A stretch of DNA of 64,000 nt, taken from assembly GCA_034359265.1 (NCBI GenBank), contig CP136891.1, positions 44,818,001 to 44,882,000 of the forward strand, given 5' to 3'. Positions 22,402 to 34,243 of this stretch are shown here, in pieces. Position 1 is the stretch's first letter; each line of letters starts with the position of its first letter. A program made the position numbers and the translations under genes. This DNA comes from Canna indica. Its lineage: Eukaryota > Streptophyta > Magnoliopsida > Zingiberales > Cannaceae. Under the pieces are notes generated by a model. It was not told where the DNA came from. It searched no databases and was given only the letters and a program-made list of their open reading frames with translations.

Positions 22402-23180
22402 ATTCGAGCAACCTAACTCATAGTATGTTACTTTGTCCTTTTGTCACGCGATATCTAGATCGAGCATAGGGCATGGATTACATCATCCTTATATTGCTCA
22501 ATTCGGTTTCTTGATTCCTGAGTAAACTGACTCAACAAATGACATCGATACTCCTATCAATTCATTTGAGTACCATCATGCATTTCCTCAGTCACACTCA
22601 TTAAGGGGCCCAAAGATCTCTCTCTCATATCACTACTATACATATTCCTTTGAATGATTCATTCAATGTCCAACTGTAGTCTTTATTAACATCCTGTTAA
22701 AGATGATATTAAACTAGGTCAAAACACATAATTCCTCATGTAGGAATCCATGGTGACATCAGGTCGGAGGACTGACATATCACTACTGTTGTGAGATATA
22801 CTAATGATATAATCCATGTAGTATTCTCACGGTGGGCCTGCCCAATACCATGTTCTCCAACATGTGTCTATCATCTGACTTTAATATCACATATTCATGA
22901 CTAGTACAACATGATCATCGTCAGTCAAACTACATACTAGTCTTCATTCATTATCGTTCCGATGATAATAGCCGACTAGGGACTGTTTAGAATAGGATTC
23001 CAACTGCCTCAGGATTTTACTATCAAGTCTCCTACTTGATGACCATTAGGCGAAGTCAACTATTCAAGGATTCTCTTATCAAGTTAAACATGCTCATAAT
23101 GGATAACAATATGAAGCAAATGTTCCAATTATTCAAAAGGAATACTACAATGATAATATTGTTCCATTAGCCTAGGGTAC
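22402..23180. repeat. Unclassified LTR-like non-coding sequence
   Basis: About 780 bp without coding capacity lie between the copia LTR and the antisense ORF of the Tat element. Composition and word content (TGTTGGAGAACATGGTATTG on the minus strand, direct TTCATTCA motifs) look like part of a retrotransposon LTR or untranslated region. I found no second copy in the window and no TSD, so the family is not assigned. Confidence 0.35.
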
Positions 23181-23369
23181 ACTACTAACGCCCCCGCCAA
23201 AGGAGTTGGAGTAGGAGGAGGAGGCACCTCTTTAAGAAGGTTAGCCCTAGAAAAATCAACTTCATGGGAAAAATACTTAGCTTGTTCTATTGCCCTATCA
23301 AAACCTTCAGTAAATTCAATGAGGGCGACATCTCAAAACTGATATGCCTCGTCCATAAGTGCATGCATC

Positions 23370-24989
23370 TGTTAGCCTAAGGTTTTCAACCTTGGTCTTA
23401 ATCTTGGTTTTGATGATAACAAACATGGAACTAATGATTTTATGGAGAATTATTTTCAGGTTCCAAGTCAGTTAGCGCTTGACGTCCCCGTCGGAGAAAT
23501 CAGAGAAATCGGCAAGGACACTCGTCGACGCTCAAGATTCTTTAGGAAGATAGAGTTTAGGTTTAGAGTATCTAGAATGATTCTGTAATCCTCTTTTATG
23601 ATGCAAAACCTAAAAACTAAACCCGAACCCAAAAATATGAAAACTTAGAAAAATTAGAAAACGGCCCTGAAATTCATTAAGCCTAGGGAGCTCCTTGGAG
23701 GGCTATATGACTAGACATTTTCTTAGCACCAAAAGTCTCGGTAATTGCTCCTTAGGTAAAAACTAGTTAACGACATATTTTTAAGGAAATTTTGGAAGCC
23801 TTTAACCTATTCATATTTGACCCAGGAGATTATAAAATTTTTGGTTTTCAAAATTTGTACTAGACCCCAAAAGTTAAATTTTGATTCTTAAGGATTTTGA
23901 TTTTCTAGATATTTTTATTGAATCCAAATGGGGCGTAATCCTTATATAATACTTATGTTTTAAGGTTATTAACAAGTTAAGAAATGTTATATAAGAAGAC
24001 TTAGCAAAGACGAAACCCAGAAACGAACAACGAGTAGAAAACTCAACCAAAACCAGGCTATTTTTTGGGTTCTGGCTGATGGGCGATTGACGGCTGGTCG
24101 ATCGGCCATCAGTTGGCCATCGACCGGTAGAGCTCAAAAGTGGCCAGTGAGCTCCGGTCAATCGGCCATCAACCAACAACCGACAGGGCGACGCGAATAG
24201 GCACCAAAATGCCCATTGGGATGAGGTGTCTTGTCTTCTTTCTTCATGGCTTATAAATACAAGCCATGAGAGCCTTCCTTAGGGGTTGTTGAACCTATTG
24301 AGCCATCATTTGATCCTATACTAAGCTTTCATTGAGATATTTTTTGTAAACCCTAATTTTGATCCATACATTCTTGATCTTGCCTTTGAACTCTATCTGA
24401 TTCATCATTAAAGCATCAAGAGGAGCTATGATTCATTGTTAGGAGCTAAGTATTTGTTGTATTATTTATTTGCTCCATTGTTTGTGTATTTTATTGTTTA
24501 TTTCATTGTATTTCGAAGTGTGAAGACCTAGGTTGTTAGGTCTTGTATGGTTGGTGGTTGCCTTGGTGTTAAGGCTTAATTTCACTAGTGTAAACGTAAT
24601 TTGTTAGGATTAGTTGAGTTGTCCTTAGGGTTGAGGTGGGAGAGTGCTCTCGGTAGGAAGGCGGAATACTTCCGGGTGTGGAAGTGCCTTCGGTTTGAGA
24701 GCGAAGACTCCTTGGTGTAAATTCCTAATTGTAAGGAAACTAATTAATCTAGTAAAGCTAGTTTGGAAATCCTAAGCAGGGTGCTTAGGTAGTAAAGTAG
24801 GCATTGGGGCCGAACCACTATAAATATTGTTGTTTGCATTGATTACTTGTGCGTATTCGCTTTCGCATTCATTTAGTAGCTGAATTATGCATTAACATAA
24901 GTAATCAAGAAAATTCTAGAAATCGAAACTATGTTTAAGATTAGCAAACACACTATTCACCCCCCTCTAGTGTGGTTATTTCACCAACA
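23370..24989 (+). mobile_element. Solo LTR of the gag-only copia family, plus sense
   Basis: The sequence starts TGTTAGCCTAAGG and ends TTTCACCAACA, the same LTR family as 17,157-21,438 and 61,115-62,764 but in opposite orientation (1,620 bp). The flanks GCATC (23365-23369) and ACATC (24990-24994) form a 5-bp TSD with one change. A TATA box (TATAAATA, 24252-24259) fits plus-strand sense. It splits the coiled-coil part of the antisense ORF. No primer site or PPT adjoins it. Confidence 0.85.
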
Positions 24990-25955
24990 ACATCTTCCCC
25001 TCAAGATCCTGCACCATCAATCTCGATTTCTCCACCTTGGCTCGGGCACTTTCAATCTCAATCCTCAGATGGTAACATTCCGCTGTGGCCATAGCAAGAT
25101 CACGATAAAGCTTCAGGCCGAATAGCATACTCAGAAATCAATATTCAAATGCTCATCTTCACAAACTTTCACCTCGAGAGTCTTCTTCACCTCGGCCAGT
25201 TCAAGTTTCAATGACTTAATTTCTCGAGCCTGAGCCTCAAACTCTATCAACACAAACTCCTTCAGCATGTTTACCAAGCCCACTAATTGAAGACATCTAG
25301 CCAAGGCAAGCTCCCATTGGATCCACCCACTCCAGTAAGTCTGTCTGAATGTTGAACATGAAACACTGGTTCTCGCGAGGAATGACTTCCACTACCGCTA
25401 CCTCCGACGCTACAACCTCATCCTCCACAGGGGGCATGACTGCCCTAGGAGGCAAACCTTCACCAACGCTTGGACCATTGGCACTCTTTTGCGACCTCAA
25501 AGGCGAAACAGGAGGAGTCGGGGAATCAGAAGGTGCGGGCGATCTAGTCAACCTCGAGGTTCCCAAAGTTTGGGACCGCGAAGCCTACACCAGCTTTGGC
25601 AGGAATGAAGAAGGAGGATCGTCCACTAGGACACTTTCCCCCCTGCCGCTCACAGAAGCACTCCTTCATAGCTCGGCCAATCGAGCGCGAGCACTCGACT
25701 CCCCCAGTATCGAAGACATCTCACCCGTGTCACAGAAAAATATGAATCAACACACTTTGGAAAGTCAAGGTAATAGTACCTTACAACCACCCCCCCCCCC
25801 CCCTCCTCTCCCCTTCGGCTTACCTATATACTCCAAAACTGAGGACCTATCTCGGTCCCACTGTAGCATTTCCTTGCAGGAAAAATGAATGGAAATGCAA
25901 TGTCGTTCCAATAGTTGAATTACACTCCTATCCCCAAGCGGGATCCCCCCATCCT

Positions 25956-26132
25956 CACTACTAGAATATACCACATCAACCACGGGAATCACCGACGGCC
26001 GCCTTGGCCGTCAGAATCATTCACGACTTTTCGATGGCTGCAGCGGCGGTGGCTGATGTAAGCAAATCAGCCACCTAGGGTCGACGGTTCATCCACGGCT
26101 TGAGCTGTTGGTGATGACGACAATTCTAGGAG
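25956..26132. mobile_element. Small CACTA-type MITE, 177 bp
   Basis: The element starts CACTACTAGAAT and ends ATTCTAGGAGG, with the 3-bp TSD CCT (25953-25955 and 26133-26135). The duplicate segment at 30,790-30,800 is an intact empty site, confirming the borders. The interior (CACCGACGGCCGCC, GTGGCTGATG) matches the MITE fragment at 61,002-61,114. It is inserted in the antisense ORF. Confidence 0.8.
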
Positions 26133-26163
26133 GCCTCAAAATGCAAAATAGGTCTAAGATCTA

Positions 26164-28615
26164 TGAAACAAATAGTTCCCTTGAGCCAATCACATTCCTA
26201 CTATTTTTGGTTAATGAATAATATGAGGCAATTTTTTCATCATATGCTGCATCTATATTTTGTATATATTGGATTATGATGAACCCCATGAACCTAGGCA
26301 ATTGATTCCAAAGCCATGATGAGATCATGCCAATGAGACTTGGAATCCAGATGTCCCTATTCTAAATGTTCCTAGTCGTAGGATCACCGATTAGGGTATT
26401 GGTGATTCCGGATAGACTGATCCATTTGGTACATGCCTTATACGATAAGGGGTAGCTGATCTCACAATTACCTATGAGATATCATTTAATGTACAAGTGC
26501 GGGTGCTCATTAGGGAATGAGTTCACTGAACGGAATCCGTACATGAGTGTCGATAGGATGTTCGTCGGGTGATAGTAGGTGCAAGAAGTCCTTAGACTTG
26601 AGGTTGTCATGATTACCTTGTGAGTGTCGACCCATTGCTTTAGACTTATTCTTACGTGGCCTTCAGTGTCATGTGCTGGATACCTCTAGGCATGGGAAAG
26701 CACCCATGGAGGTATGTGAGCAACTAATATAGAATCAGTTACTCCTAGTGAGAGGAGAAAATATCCTATGTGTCCCTAAAGTGTCGACTCGGGAATCTCT
26801 GGCCAAAGTAGATATGAATTTCGAAAAAAGGTTTTCTAACATGTCATTGTTGAGACGACAACTTGGCAGTCAAAATATATATGAATCGGTATTAGGGTTT
26901 GATAATTTTTCTGTACCCTAGCCATATTAGGGACAATTAGTTGCACGGTAAGTAATCATCGAAGGGCGTTCGATCCCAGTAGATTGAACCTCACACTATC
27001 TGGGTAGTCATGACACGTTGCTAGACGTCAATCTTGACTTGTGAGTGACGTCTCTCATAACTACACTAAAGGGGTTTAGTAGTGGCTCATAAGATTCGAA
27101 TAGAAGTCGTTCTATCGGATCTGACTCTCCGTTATGCACAACTCTCCCAATGGGTCACACACAACAGCCTAACCTTATAACAGACCTTATGAGATAAAGT
27201 CTCAATGCGGCCCTTTATGTCTACTAGCATGGACATGCTGCAACTCGATCACGGATCTCATTTACGGACATGATACGAAAGATGTTTCCTATAGGAATGA
27301 ATGCAGGAAGATGTTCCTCGTTAACCCTAATTTATAGGGCATCCCTAAATTGTAGGGACTGGCACATGATAATGTAGTTGATTAAATTTAATTATGTATT
27401 AAATATTTAATTAACTACTTGACTAGAAATATATTTAATTATGAATTAAATATAATTTGATTTTGAATCAAATATACATGGTGGGAAAATTAGTTTCTAA
27501 CCATGAGCCTAACCAATTAATTGAGAGTTAATTTATTTGGATAAATACTAATTAATAAGAATTTGATTTATGGATATAAATCATAAAATTAATAGATATA
27601 TGATTTATGAGGATAAATCATAATTCTATTAATAATTATTTAGATAAACTTCTTTCCTATTGTTTAGGGGATTGATTTATTTAGATAATTATCATTCTTG
27701 TTTAGAGGCTCTTAATTTATGAAGATAATTAAATTAAAGTTTATATTTAAATAGATTTAATTAATTTTGAATTAATTATGAAGCCATTAAAATATAAATT
27801 ATTTTTGGAGGTAAACCCTGAAATTTTGAATCCCGGGGAGAGAGTTTTTAGGCGACCGGGTCTATTCTTGTAGCTGCCCCCCCCCCCCTCCCCCCCTCTC
27901 TATAAATAGTGGCCGAACACCCCATAAGAGGGGTTGGTTAATTAGTTCTTGATCATCTTTGAGAAGATTAAGGACTTGATTATTTAGAGGCTTCTTGAAG
28001 AAAAAGGCTCCAAAGAACTCTTCCTTCTATCCATTGGTGGTTGACCATCAACATCCTCCTTCCCAGATTTTTGCGAAGCCAAAATTGAAGGTGTCTTCTT
28101 TTCTTGGGTGTGCCGCAATCTTCATCTTCTTTGAGGAGTCCAAGAGGACAGCGAGGTATCTTCACCTCTTCTCTTTCGTTTCGGTGTTTTCTCATCCTCT
28201 CTCCTTCCTTTTTTGGTTCCCGATTCGAACAAAAAAATGCTATATTTATAAGCAGCGTATGTGAGGTAATTAGTGACACAAAAAAGCGACCTTAAGAGGC
28301 AAAAAAGATGTCACCATTTGCTATATTTGTTGTAGTGTTCTTGGTGAAAGGGTCTGCCTTGGTGGATTTCGAGATTGAGAAAGCTTCTCCGTTGAGCCAC
28401 AACGAGCCCCGGTGTTCGCTACCCCTATTGTTGTGAGGTGCTTGGTGTGGACTTTCATTGGAGGATGTGCACGTGTGTGTCTTGAAATGGGAATAGGAGC
28501 ACCCAATCCAACCGTAGTATAAGGTATACCTTCTCCTTCTACTCGTAGATTGAATTCCTTAAATATTGAATTTTTTAAATTGTTATTTCTGTTGTATTTT
28601 CTATTCCCATCCCAA
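26164..28615 (+). repeat. 5' LTR of the deleted copia element
   Basis: The LTR starts TGAAACAAATAG and ends CCCATCCCAA where the normal end is CCCATCCCAACA. It contains a small MITE (28,227-28,337). A TATA-like run (CTATAAATAGTGG) lies near 27,898-27,910. A C-rich run occurs at about 27,877-27,897. It shares the full order of the LTR at 30,823-33,027. Confidence 0.8.
28227..28337. mobile_element. Small CACTA-like MITE in LTR, 111 bp
   Basis: It is absent from the sister LTR at 30,823-33,027 (junction near 32,709). The flanking direct repeat is TTC (28224-28226 and 28338-28340). The right end ATTTGTTGTAGTG is the complement of a CACTACAACAAAT end, while the left end GAACAAAAAAATG has lost its CACTA tip. 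No coding capacity is present. Confidence 0.6.
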
Positions 28616-30480
28616 GATTTGGGGTTATCTTGCATACGTAAAAAAATTGGAGTCAGATAAACTTTATGTTAAATCAACTAGGTGTAGGTTTGTGAGATAC
28701 CCTAAAGAGAGTTTAGGGTATTACTTCTACTCACAAACTGAACAGAAGGTGTTTGTCAATAGGCATGCCACTTTCTTTGAAAAAGAGTTTATCGACGAAA
28801 GTGGGAGTAGAAGAAATGTTGAACTTGATGAAGATCAACAACCACAAACTAAATCGCAACAACCGGTGGATAGTCCACAAGTTGAACCAATCACAGAAAC
28901 ACTACCTCCCAACACTCTTCACATATTAGAGAGATTGTGTCGACAACTTCAGAGATTCTTCCTAACCATTGAAAATGACCAGGAAGATGTTGATCTGCAA
29001 TCCTATGATCAAGCAATCAAGGATGTTGATTACAAACAACGGCACGAAGCAAAGAAATCTGAAATGGACTTGATGTTCACCAACCAAGTTTGGACTTTGG
29101 TTGACTTACCTAAAGGAGTAACTCCTATAGGGTGTAAGTGGATCTTTAAAAGAAAGATCAGAGCAGATGGCAAGGTGGAGACCTATAAGGCCAAGCTGGT
29201 TGCTAAAGGTTTCACCCAAAGGCTAGGTGTTGACTATGATGAAACTTTTTCTCTTGTAGCCATGCTCAAGTCCATTAGGATAATGCTAGCCATTGCAGCA
29301 TATCATGACTACGAGATCTGGCAAATGGATGTCAAGATTGAATTCCTCAATGGTGAACTTGAGAAAGAGGTCTATATGACCCAGTTAGTAGGATTCGTAT
29401 CCCTGGTAGGACCGGAGAAGGTATGCAAATTGCAAAGGTCCAGTTATGGACTCAAGAAATCCTCGAGGAGTTGGAACATCCATTTTGAGGAGATAGTCAA
29501 AGAGTTTGGCTTTATAAAAAATGTGGACGAATCTTGTGTCTACAAAAAGGTTAGTGGGAGCGTCGTTGTGTTTATTGTGTTGTATATAGACTGCTCATGG
29601 GGAATGATGTTCCTCTGCTCCAGTCAGTGAAATCATGGTTATTCAAAAACTTCTCCATGAAAGACTTGGGTTAGCATTCTATGTACTCGGCATTAAGATC
29701 CATAGGGATAGGTCTAGGAGGATGCTTGGATTATCCCAGTCTCGGTATATTTATATCGCGCTAAAAAGGTTTAGCATGGAAGGCAGTAAAAGAGGTTACT
29801 TGCCTATATATGAGTCATGGCATCACTCTTTTCAAGAAGATGTCTCCTAAGACACTTGAGGAGAGAAAAATGATTAGCAAAATCCCTTATGCTTTGGTAG
29901 TAGGATCCACCATGTATGCAATGCTTTGTACTCGTCCTGATGTCGCTTATGCCATAGGGGTAACTAGCAGATTTTAGGCGGATCCTAGAGATGAACATTG
30001 GAAAGACGTAAAGAACATTCTTAAGTACTTAAGAAGAACTAAAGATGTTCTCCTGATTTATGGTGGGTCAATTTTTAAACTGGAGGCTACACAGATTCTA
30101 GCTTCCAATCGGACCCGGATGACAATAAATCCATTTCTAGGTATGTATTTACTCTGAATGGTGGCGTAGTATGCTGGAAAAGTTTCGAGCAAGGTACTAT
30201 GGCCGACTCAGTGACCAAAGCTTAGTACATCGCTGCAAGCGAAACCGCCAAGGAAGGAGTGTGGATAAAGAAGTTCATCTCTGAGCTAGGTGTTGTTCCT
30301 AAGGTTGCCGGTCCAATCCCTATTTATTGCGATAACACGGGGGCTGTTACTCAAGCAAAGGAACCTAGATCCCACCATAAATCAAAACACATTCTAAGGC
30401 GGTATCACCTGATCAGAGAGATCGTTGGACGTAGTGATATAAATGTCGAATGTGTCTACACAAAAGACAATATAGCATAA
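28616..30480 (+). pseudogene. Copia pol remnant: integrase end, RT, RNase H
   Basis: The reading begins in the integrase C-terminal region (GYLAYVKKLESDKLYVKSTR). It passes a linker, then shows RT: GCKWIFKRKIRADG, then VETYKAKLVAKGFTQR, IWQMDVKIEFLNGELEKEVY. Near 29,588 about 7 bases are missing, removing both Asp residues of the expected YVDD box and shifting the frame. RT continues at 29,635-29,850. RNase H (VVPKVAGPIPIYCDNTGAVT, then SHHKSKHILRRYHLIREIVG) is read at 30,259-30,480 with further breaks between. The closest relative in the window is the minus copia at 57,582-60,965, where the YVDD box is present. Not functional. Confidence 0.9.
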
Positions 30481-30564
30481 CCATTCACAAAGCCATTACC
30501 ACAGCAGCAATTCGATCGCCACTTTAGATGTATGGGTATTAAATACCGCAATGATTGACTACAA

Positions 30565-30579
30565 GTGCAAGTGAGAGAT
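30565..30579 (+). promoter_or_regulatory. Polypurine tract of the deleted copia element
   Basis: GTGCAAGTGAGAGAT directly precedes the LTR start at 30,580, and the same tract precedes the minus copia LTR at 57,399. The first LTR bases here are TT instead of TG, a point change. Confidence 0.7.
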
Positions 30580-30660
30580 TTAAAGAAATAGTGCCCTTGA
30601 GTCAATCACATATTGATGTGTAGGAAACTATTTTTTATTAATGAATAATATGAGGCAACT

Positions 30661-30822
30661 TACCTATATACTCCAAAACTGAGGACCTATCTCGGTCCCA
30701 CTGTAGCATTTCCTTGCAGGAAAAAGGAATGGAAATACAATGTTGTTCCAATAGCTCAATTAGACTCCTATCCTCAAGCGGGATCCCTCCATCCTCAAAA
30801 TGCAAAATAGGCCTGAGATCCG
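30661..30822. repeat. Duplicated flank (second copy of antisense-ORF exon)
   Basis: This 162-bp stretch repeats 25,824-25,955 plus 26,136-26,163, without the MITE. It abuts the 81-bp LTR stub with a shared CTT at 30,659-30,661. In minus-strand reading it encodes the antisense-ORF part GIPLEDRSLIELLEQHCISI. Confidence 0.85.
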
Positions 30823-33027
30823 TGAAAGAAATAGTGCCCTAGAGCCAATCACATTCCTATTATTTTTGGTTAATGAATAATATAAGGCAATTATTTCATC
30901 ATATGCTGCATTTATATTTTGTATATATTGGATTATGATGAACCCCATGAACCCATGCAATTGATTTTAAAGCCATGATGAGATCATGCTAGTGAGACAT
31001 GGAATCCAGATGCCCCTATTCTAAATGTTCATAGTCGTAGGATCACCAATTAGGGGATTGGTGATTTCGGATAGACTGGTGCATTTGGTACATGCCTTAT
31101 ACGATAAGGGGAAGCTGATCTCATAGTTACCTATGAGCCGGCATTTAATGTACAAGCGCAGATGCTCATTAAGGAAATGACTTCACTAAACGGACCTACA
31201 CGAGGAACAAAGAATGGAATCCTTACATGAGTGTCGATAGGATGTTCCTCGGGTGATAGTTGGTGCAAGCAGTCCTTGGACCTGAGGTTGTCATGGTTAC
31301 CTTATGAGTGTCGACCCATTGCTTTAGACTTATCCTTACGTGGCCTTCAGTGTCATGTACCGGATACCTCTAGGCATGGGAAAGCACCCATGGAGGTATG
31401 TGAGCAACCAATATGGAATCAGTTACTCCTAGTGATAGGAGATAATGTCTTATGTGTCCCTGTAAGTGTCGACTCAGGAATCTCTAGCAATAGTAGATAT
31501 GAATGTCGGAAAAAGGTTTCCTAACATTAATTATTCAAACGACGACTTGGCAGGCAAAATACATATAAATTGGTATTAGGGTTTGACAATTTTTTCGTAC
31601 CCTAGCCGTATTCGGAACATTATAACTACGGGACTTAGTTGCATGGTAGCTATTCACCGAAGGGCGTTCGATCCCTGTAGATTGAACCTCACACTATCCG
31701 GGTAGTCATGACACGTTGCTAGTTGTCAATCATGACTTGTGAGTGGGGTCTCTCAAGACCACACTAAAAGGGTTTAGTGGTGGCTCGTAAGATTCGAATA
31801 GAAGTTGTTTTATCGGATCCGACTCTCCGTTATGCATAATTCACTGCTGGTTTAGTGTGGGGCCCAATTGGTCACACACAACTGGCTAATCTCGTAACGG
31901 ACCTTATGAGATAAAGTCTGAATGCGTCCCTACATTTAATTATGAATTAAATATAGTTTGATTTTGAATCAAATATACATGGTGGGAAAATTAGTTTCTA
32001 ACCATGAGCCTAATCAATTAATTGGGAGTTAATTTATTTGGATAAATACTAATTAATAAGAATTTGATTTGTGGATATAAATTATAAAATTAATAGATAT
32101 ATGATTTATGAGGATAAATAATAATTCTATTAATAATTATTTAGATAAACATCTTTCCTATTGTTTAGGGGATTGATTTATTTAGATAATTCTCATTCTT
32201 ATTTATAGGCTCTTAATCTATGGAGATAAATTAAAGTTTATATTTAAATGGATTTAATTAATTTTGAATTAATTATGAAGCCATAGATATATAAATTATT
32301 TTTGAAGACAAACCCCGGAATTTTAAATTCTGGGGAGAGAGTTTTTAGTGGGGGCGGGTCTATTCTTGTAGCCCCCTCCTCTCTATAAATAGTGGTCGAA
32401 TACCCCATGGGTGGGGTTGGTTAATTAGTTCTTGATCATCTTGGAGAAGATTAAGGACTTTATTCTTTAGAGGCTTCTTAAATAGAAAGGCTACAAAGAA
32501 CTCCTCCTCCTTCTCTCCATTGATGGTCGGCCATCTACATCCTCCTTTCCCGATTTTTGCTAAACCAAAATTGAAGGTGTCTTCTTTTCTTGGGTGTGCC
32601 GCAATTTTCATCTTCTTGGAGGAATCCAAGAGGACAGCAAGGTATCTTCACCTCTTCTCTTTCATTTCGGTGTTTTCTCATCTTCCTTCCTTCCCTTTTT
32701 GGTGCCCAGTTCTTAGTGGAAGGGCCGGCCTTACCTTGATGGATTTCGGGATTGAGAAAGCTTCTTCGTTGAGCCACAACGAGCCCTGGTGTTCGCTGCT
32801 CTTATTGTTGTGAGGTGCTTGGTGTGGACTATCATTGGAGGACGTGCACGTGTGCGTGTTGAAACGGGAATAGGAGCACCCAATCCAACCACGGTATAAA
32901 GTATACCTTCTTCTTCTACTCATAGATTGAATTCCTTAAATATTGCAAAAGTATATCGCTATTTTCAAGATGATTTGAATTTTTTTAAATTGCTATTTCC
33001 ACTGCATTTCTTATTCCCATCCCAACA
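30823..33027 (+). mobile_element. Copia solo LTR with perfect TSD, 2,205 bp
   Basis: The LTR starts TGAAAGAAATAGTGCCC and ends CCCATCCCAACA. It is flanked by exact ATCCG (30818-30822 and 33028-33032). Removing it restores a continuous reading of the antisense ORF across the site (RFPLSWRSD on one side, LRPILHFEDGG on the other). It matches the LTR at 26,164 in order, lacking only the 111-bp MITE and small gaps. TATA-like CTATAAATAGTGG lies near 32,382-32,394. Confidence 0.9.
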
Positions 33028-34243
33028 ATCCGACCTCCACGACAATGGGAACCTCTTCGTTTGAGACGAGTCGTCTAAAAAAAATTGCCAGAGATCTTCA
33101 CGAGACTTAACTTTTAAAAAGTATGTCTTGAAGTTCTTGTAATAACTTTTAAACAAATTAAAAAGCCATCAGAATCTCGAAGCAGTCGATGAACGCCCAA
33201 CTGTTCGGATCCAACTATGTTGGGGCAACATTACAAGATTCAGCACCTCATGCTCGAAGTCGGTAAATGTTAGACCCCAAGGTCCTTGAACAAGGTCCGG
33301 TACATAAAAAGGGACCTGGGCTCCCCTCTATGATACACCCTATCAGCTGGGGGAAAAGAAGGGCAATCATAATCTTTGTCAACGCCCTCTCGGGAAATTG
33401 ACACACCTTCTCGGAAAGACAAAATGCTATTTAGATCGGTCATCACCGAACCTTGCAGTTGTATTTCTTCGTTGATCCACGAATAAGGGTCTGAGGTCCC
33501 TCTCGACGGCCCTACCTCCAACTTAAGGCCACCACCTCTCCTCGCCATCAACTCGGCGAAGATCACAAAACCCTAACAAATGGGGATATGTCAGTACAGC
33601 CTACCAACCTAAGGCTAACCCCAACAACACAAAAGTCAATGCAAGAACTAAAAGACTCACTAGAGAACAAACGATGGACGAAGGAAACGATCCATGAGAG
33701 TGTCACCGGCAAAACCTTTGTAGAGAAACCACTAGACATCAAAGGATGCGAGAAGAGTTTGAAACGAAGGAAAAGGCCACTTTTAAAGCCGAGAGACAAT
33801 AGCCTCCCCATCAAACGGTCGATGATTAAATCTCAACCGACTAGCTCAGCAACGATGGTTCACTAGAACCCTCTTAAGGCACAAACATACGACTCTCCCT
33901 GTCATGGTTTCTCATCGAACGATAATTAATGCTGAAAAAGGCAAATGCCAATCAGCAACTGCCACATAAGAGGAAACCCGTCCCACCACGCAGCCACCAC
34001 ACTAGAAGCAAAATCCGAAGGGCCGCAAAATGACACGACATAGATACACCGACTCAATCTATATCGGCCAACCCAAAATGGCCGGCACGTGTTATCCACG
34101 GTTTGTTAAGAGACGGACCTCGGCATCAACAATAGTTCGGTATCCGCAATACACTCCCGAAAACTAGATAACATCTCTCCATCAGGTCGAGGTCAAAAGC
34201 CAACGCTACTTAGAGCTCGACACAAGGTCCTCGAGGCTCTGAT

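Larger units (their letters stand above)
26164..30660 (+). mobile_element. Deleted Ty1/copia element (Tork-like)
   Basis: The order is LTR (26,164-28,615), then directly the C-terminal end of integrase, RT and RNase H (to about 30,480), a PPT, and only 81 bp of 3' LTR before the sequence jumps to duplicated flank. The primer site, gag, protease and most of integrase are gone. The 5' flank ATCTA equals the ATCCG site of the solo LTR at 30,823 apart from two bases, so both occupy the same target in two copies of the host sequence. The RT domain resembles the Tork/Angela group. The element is inactive. Confidence 0.8.
23185..33566 (-). pseudogene. Antisense ORF of a Tat-lineage gypsy element, multiply interrupted
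   Basis: Minus-strand pieces add up to one plant protein of the putative gypsy-type transposon family (Pfam PF04195), known as the antisense ORF of Tat/Retand elements. The N-terminus is at 33,566-33,270 (RVYHRGEPRSLFMYRTLFKD). Next comes LTFTDFEHEVLNLV with a frameshift, then SREDLWQFFLDDSSQTKRFP to 33,033. After the solo LTR it continues at 30,822-30,661, and a duplicate lies at 26,163-25,823 ending at a GTAAG donor. The C-terminal part (25,760-24,990) has a Pro/Ser-rich linker and a coiled coil (CYHLRIEIESARAKVEKSRL). It resumes beyond another solo LTR at 23,369 (EGFDRAIEQAKYFSHEVDFS). Few stops are present despite the insertions. Its biochemical role is unknown. Confidence 0.75.

Noticed and set aside
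25349..25888. 179-codon plus-strand ORF
   Set aside because: It is the shadow of the Pro/Ser-rich linker of the antisense ORF, whose minus-strand reading links to recognisable domains on both sides.
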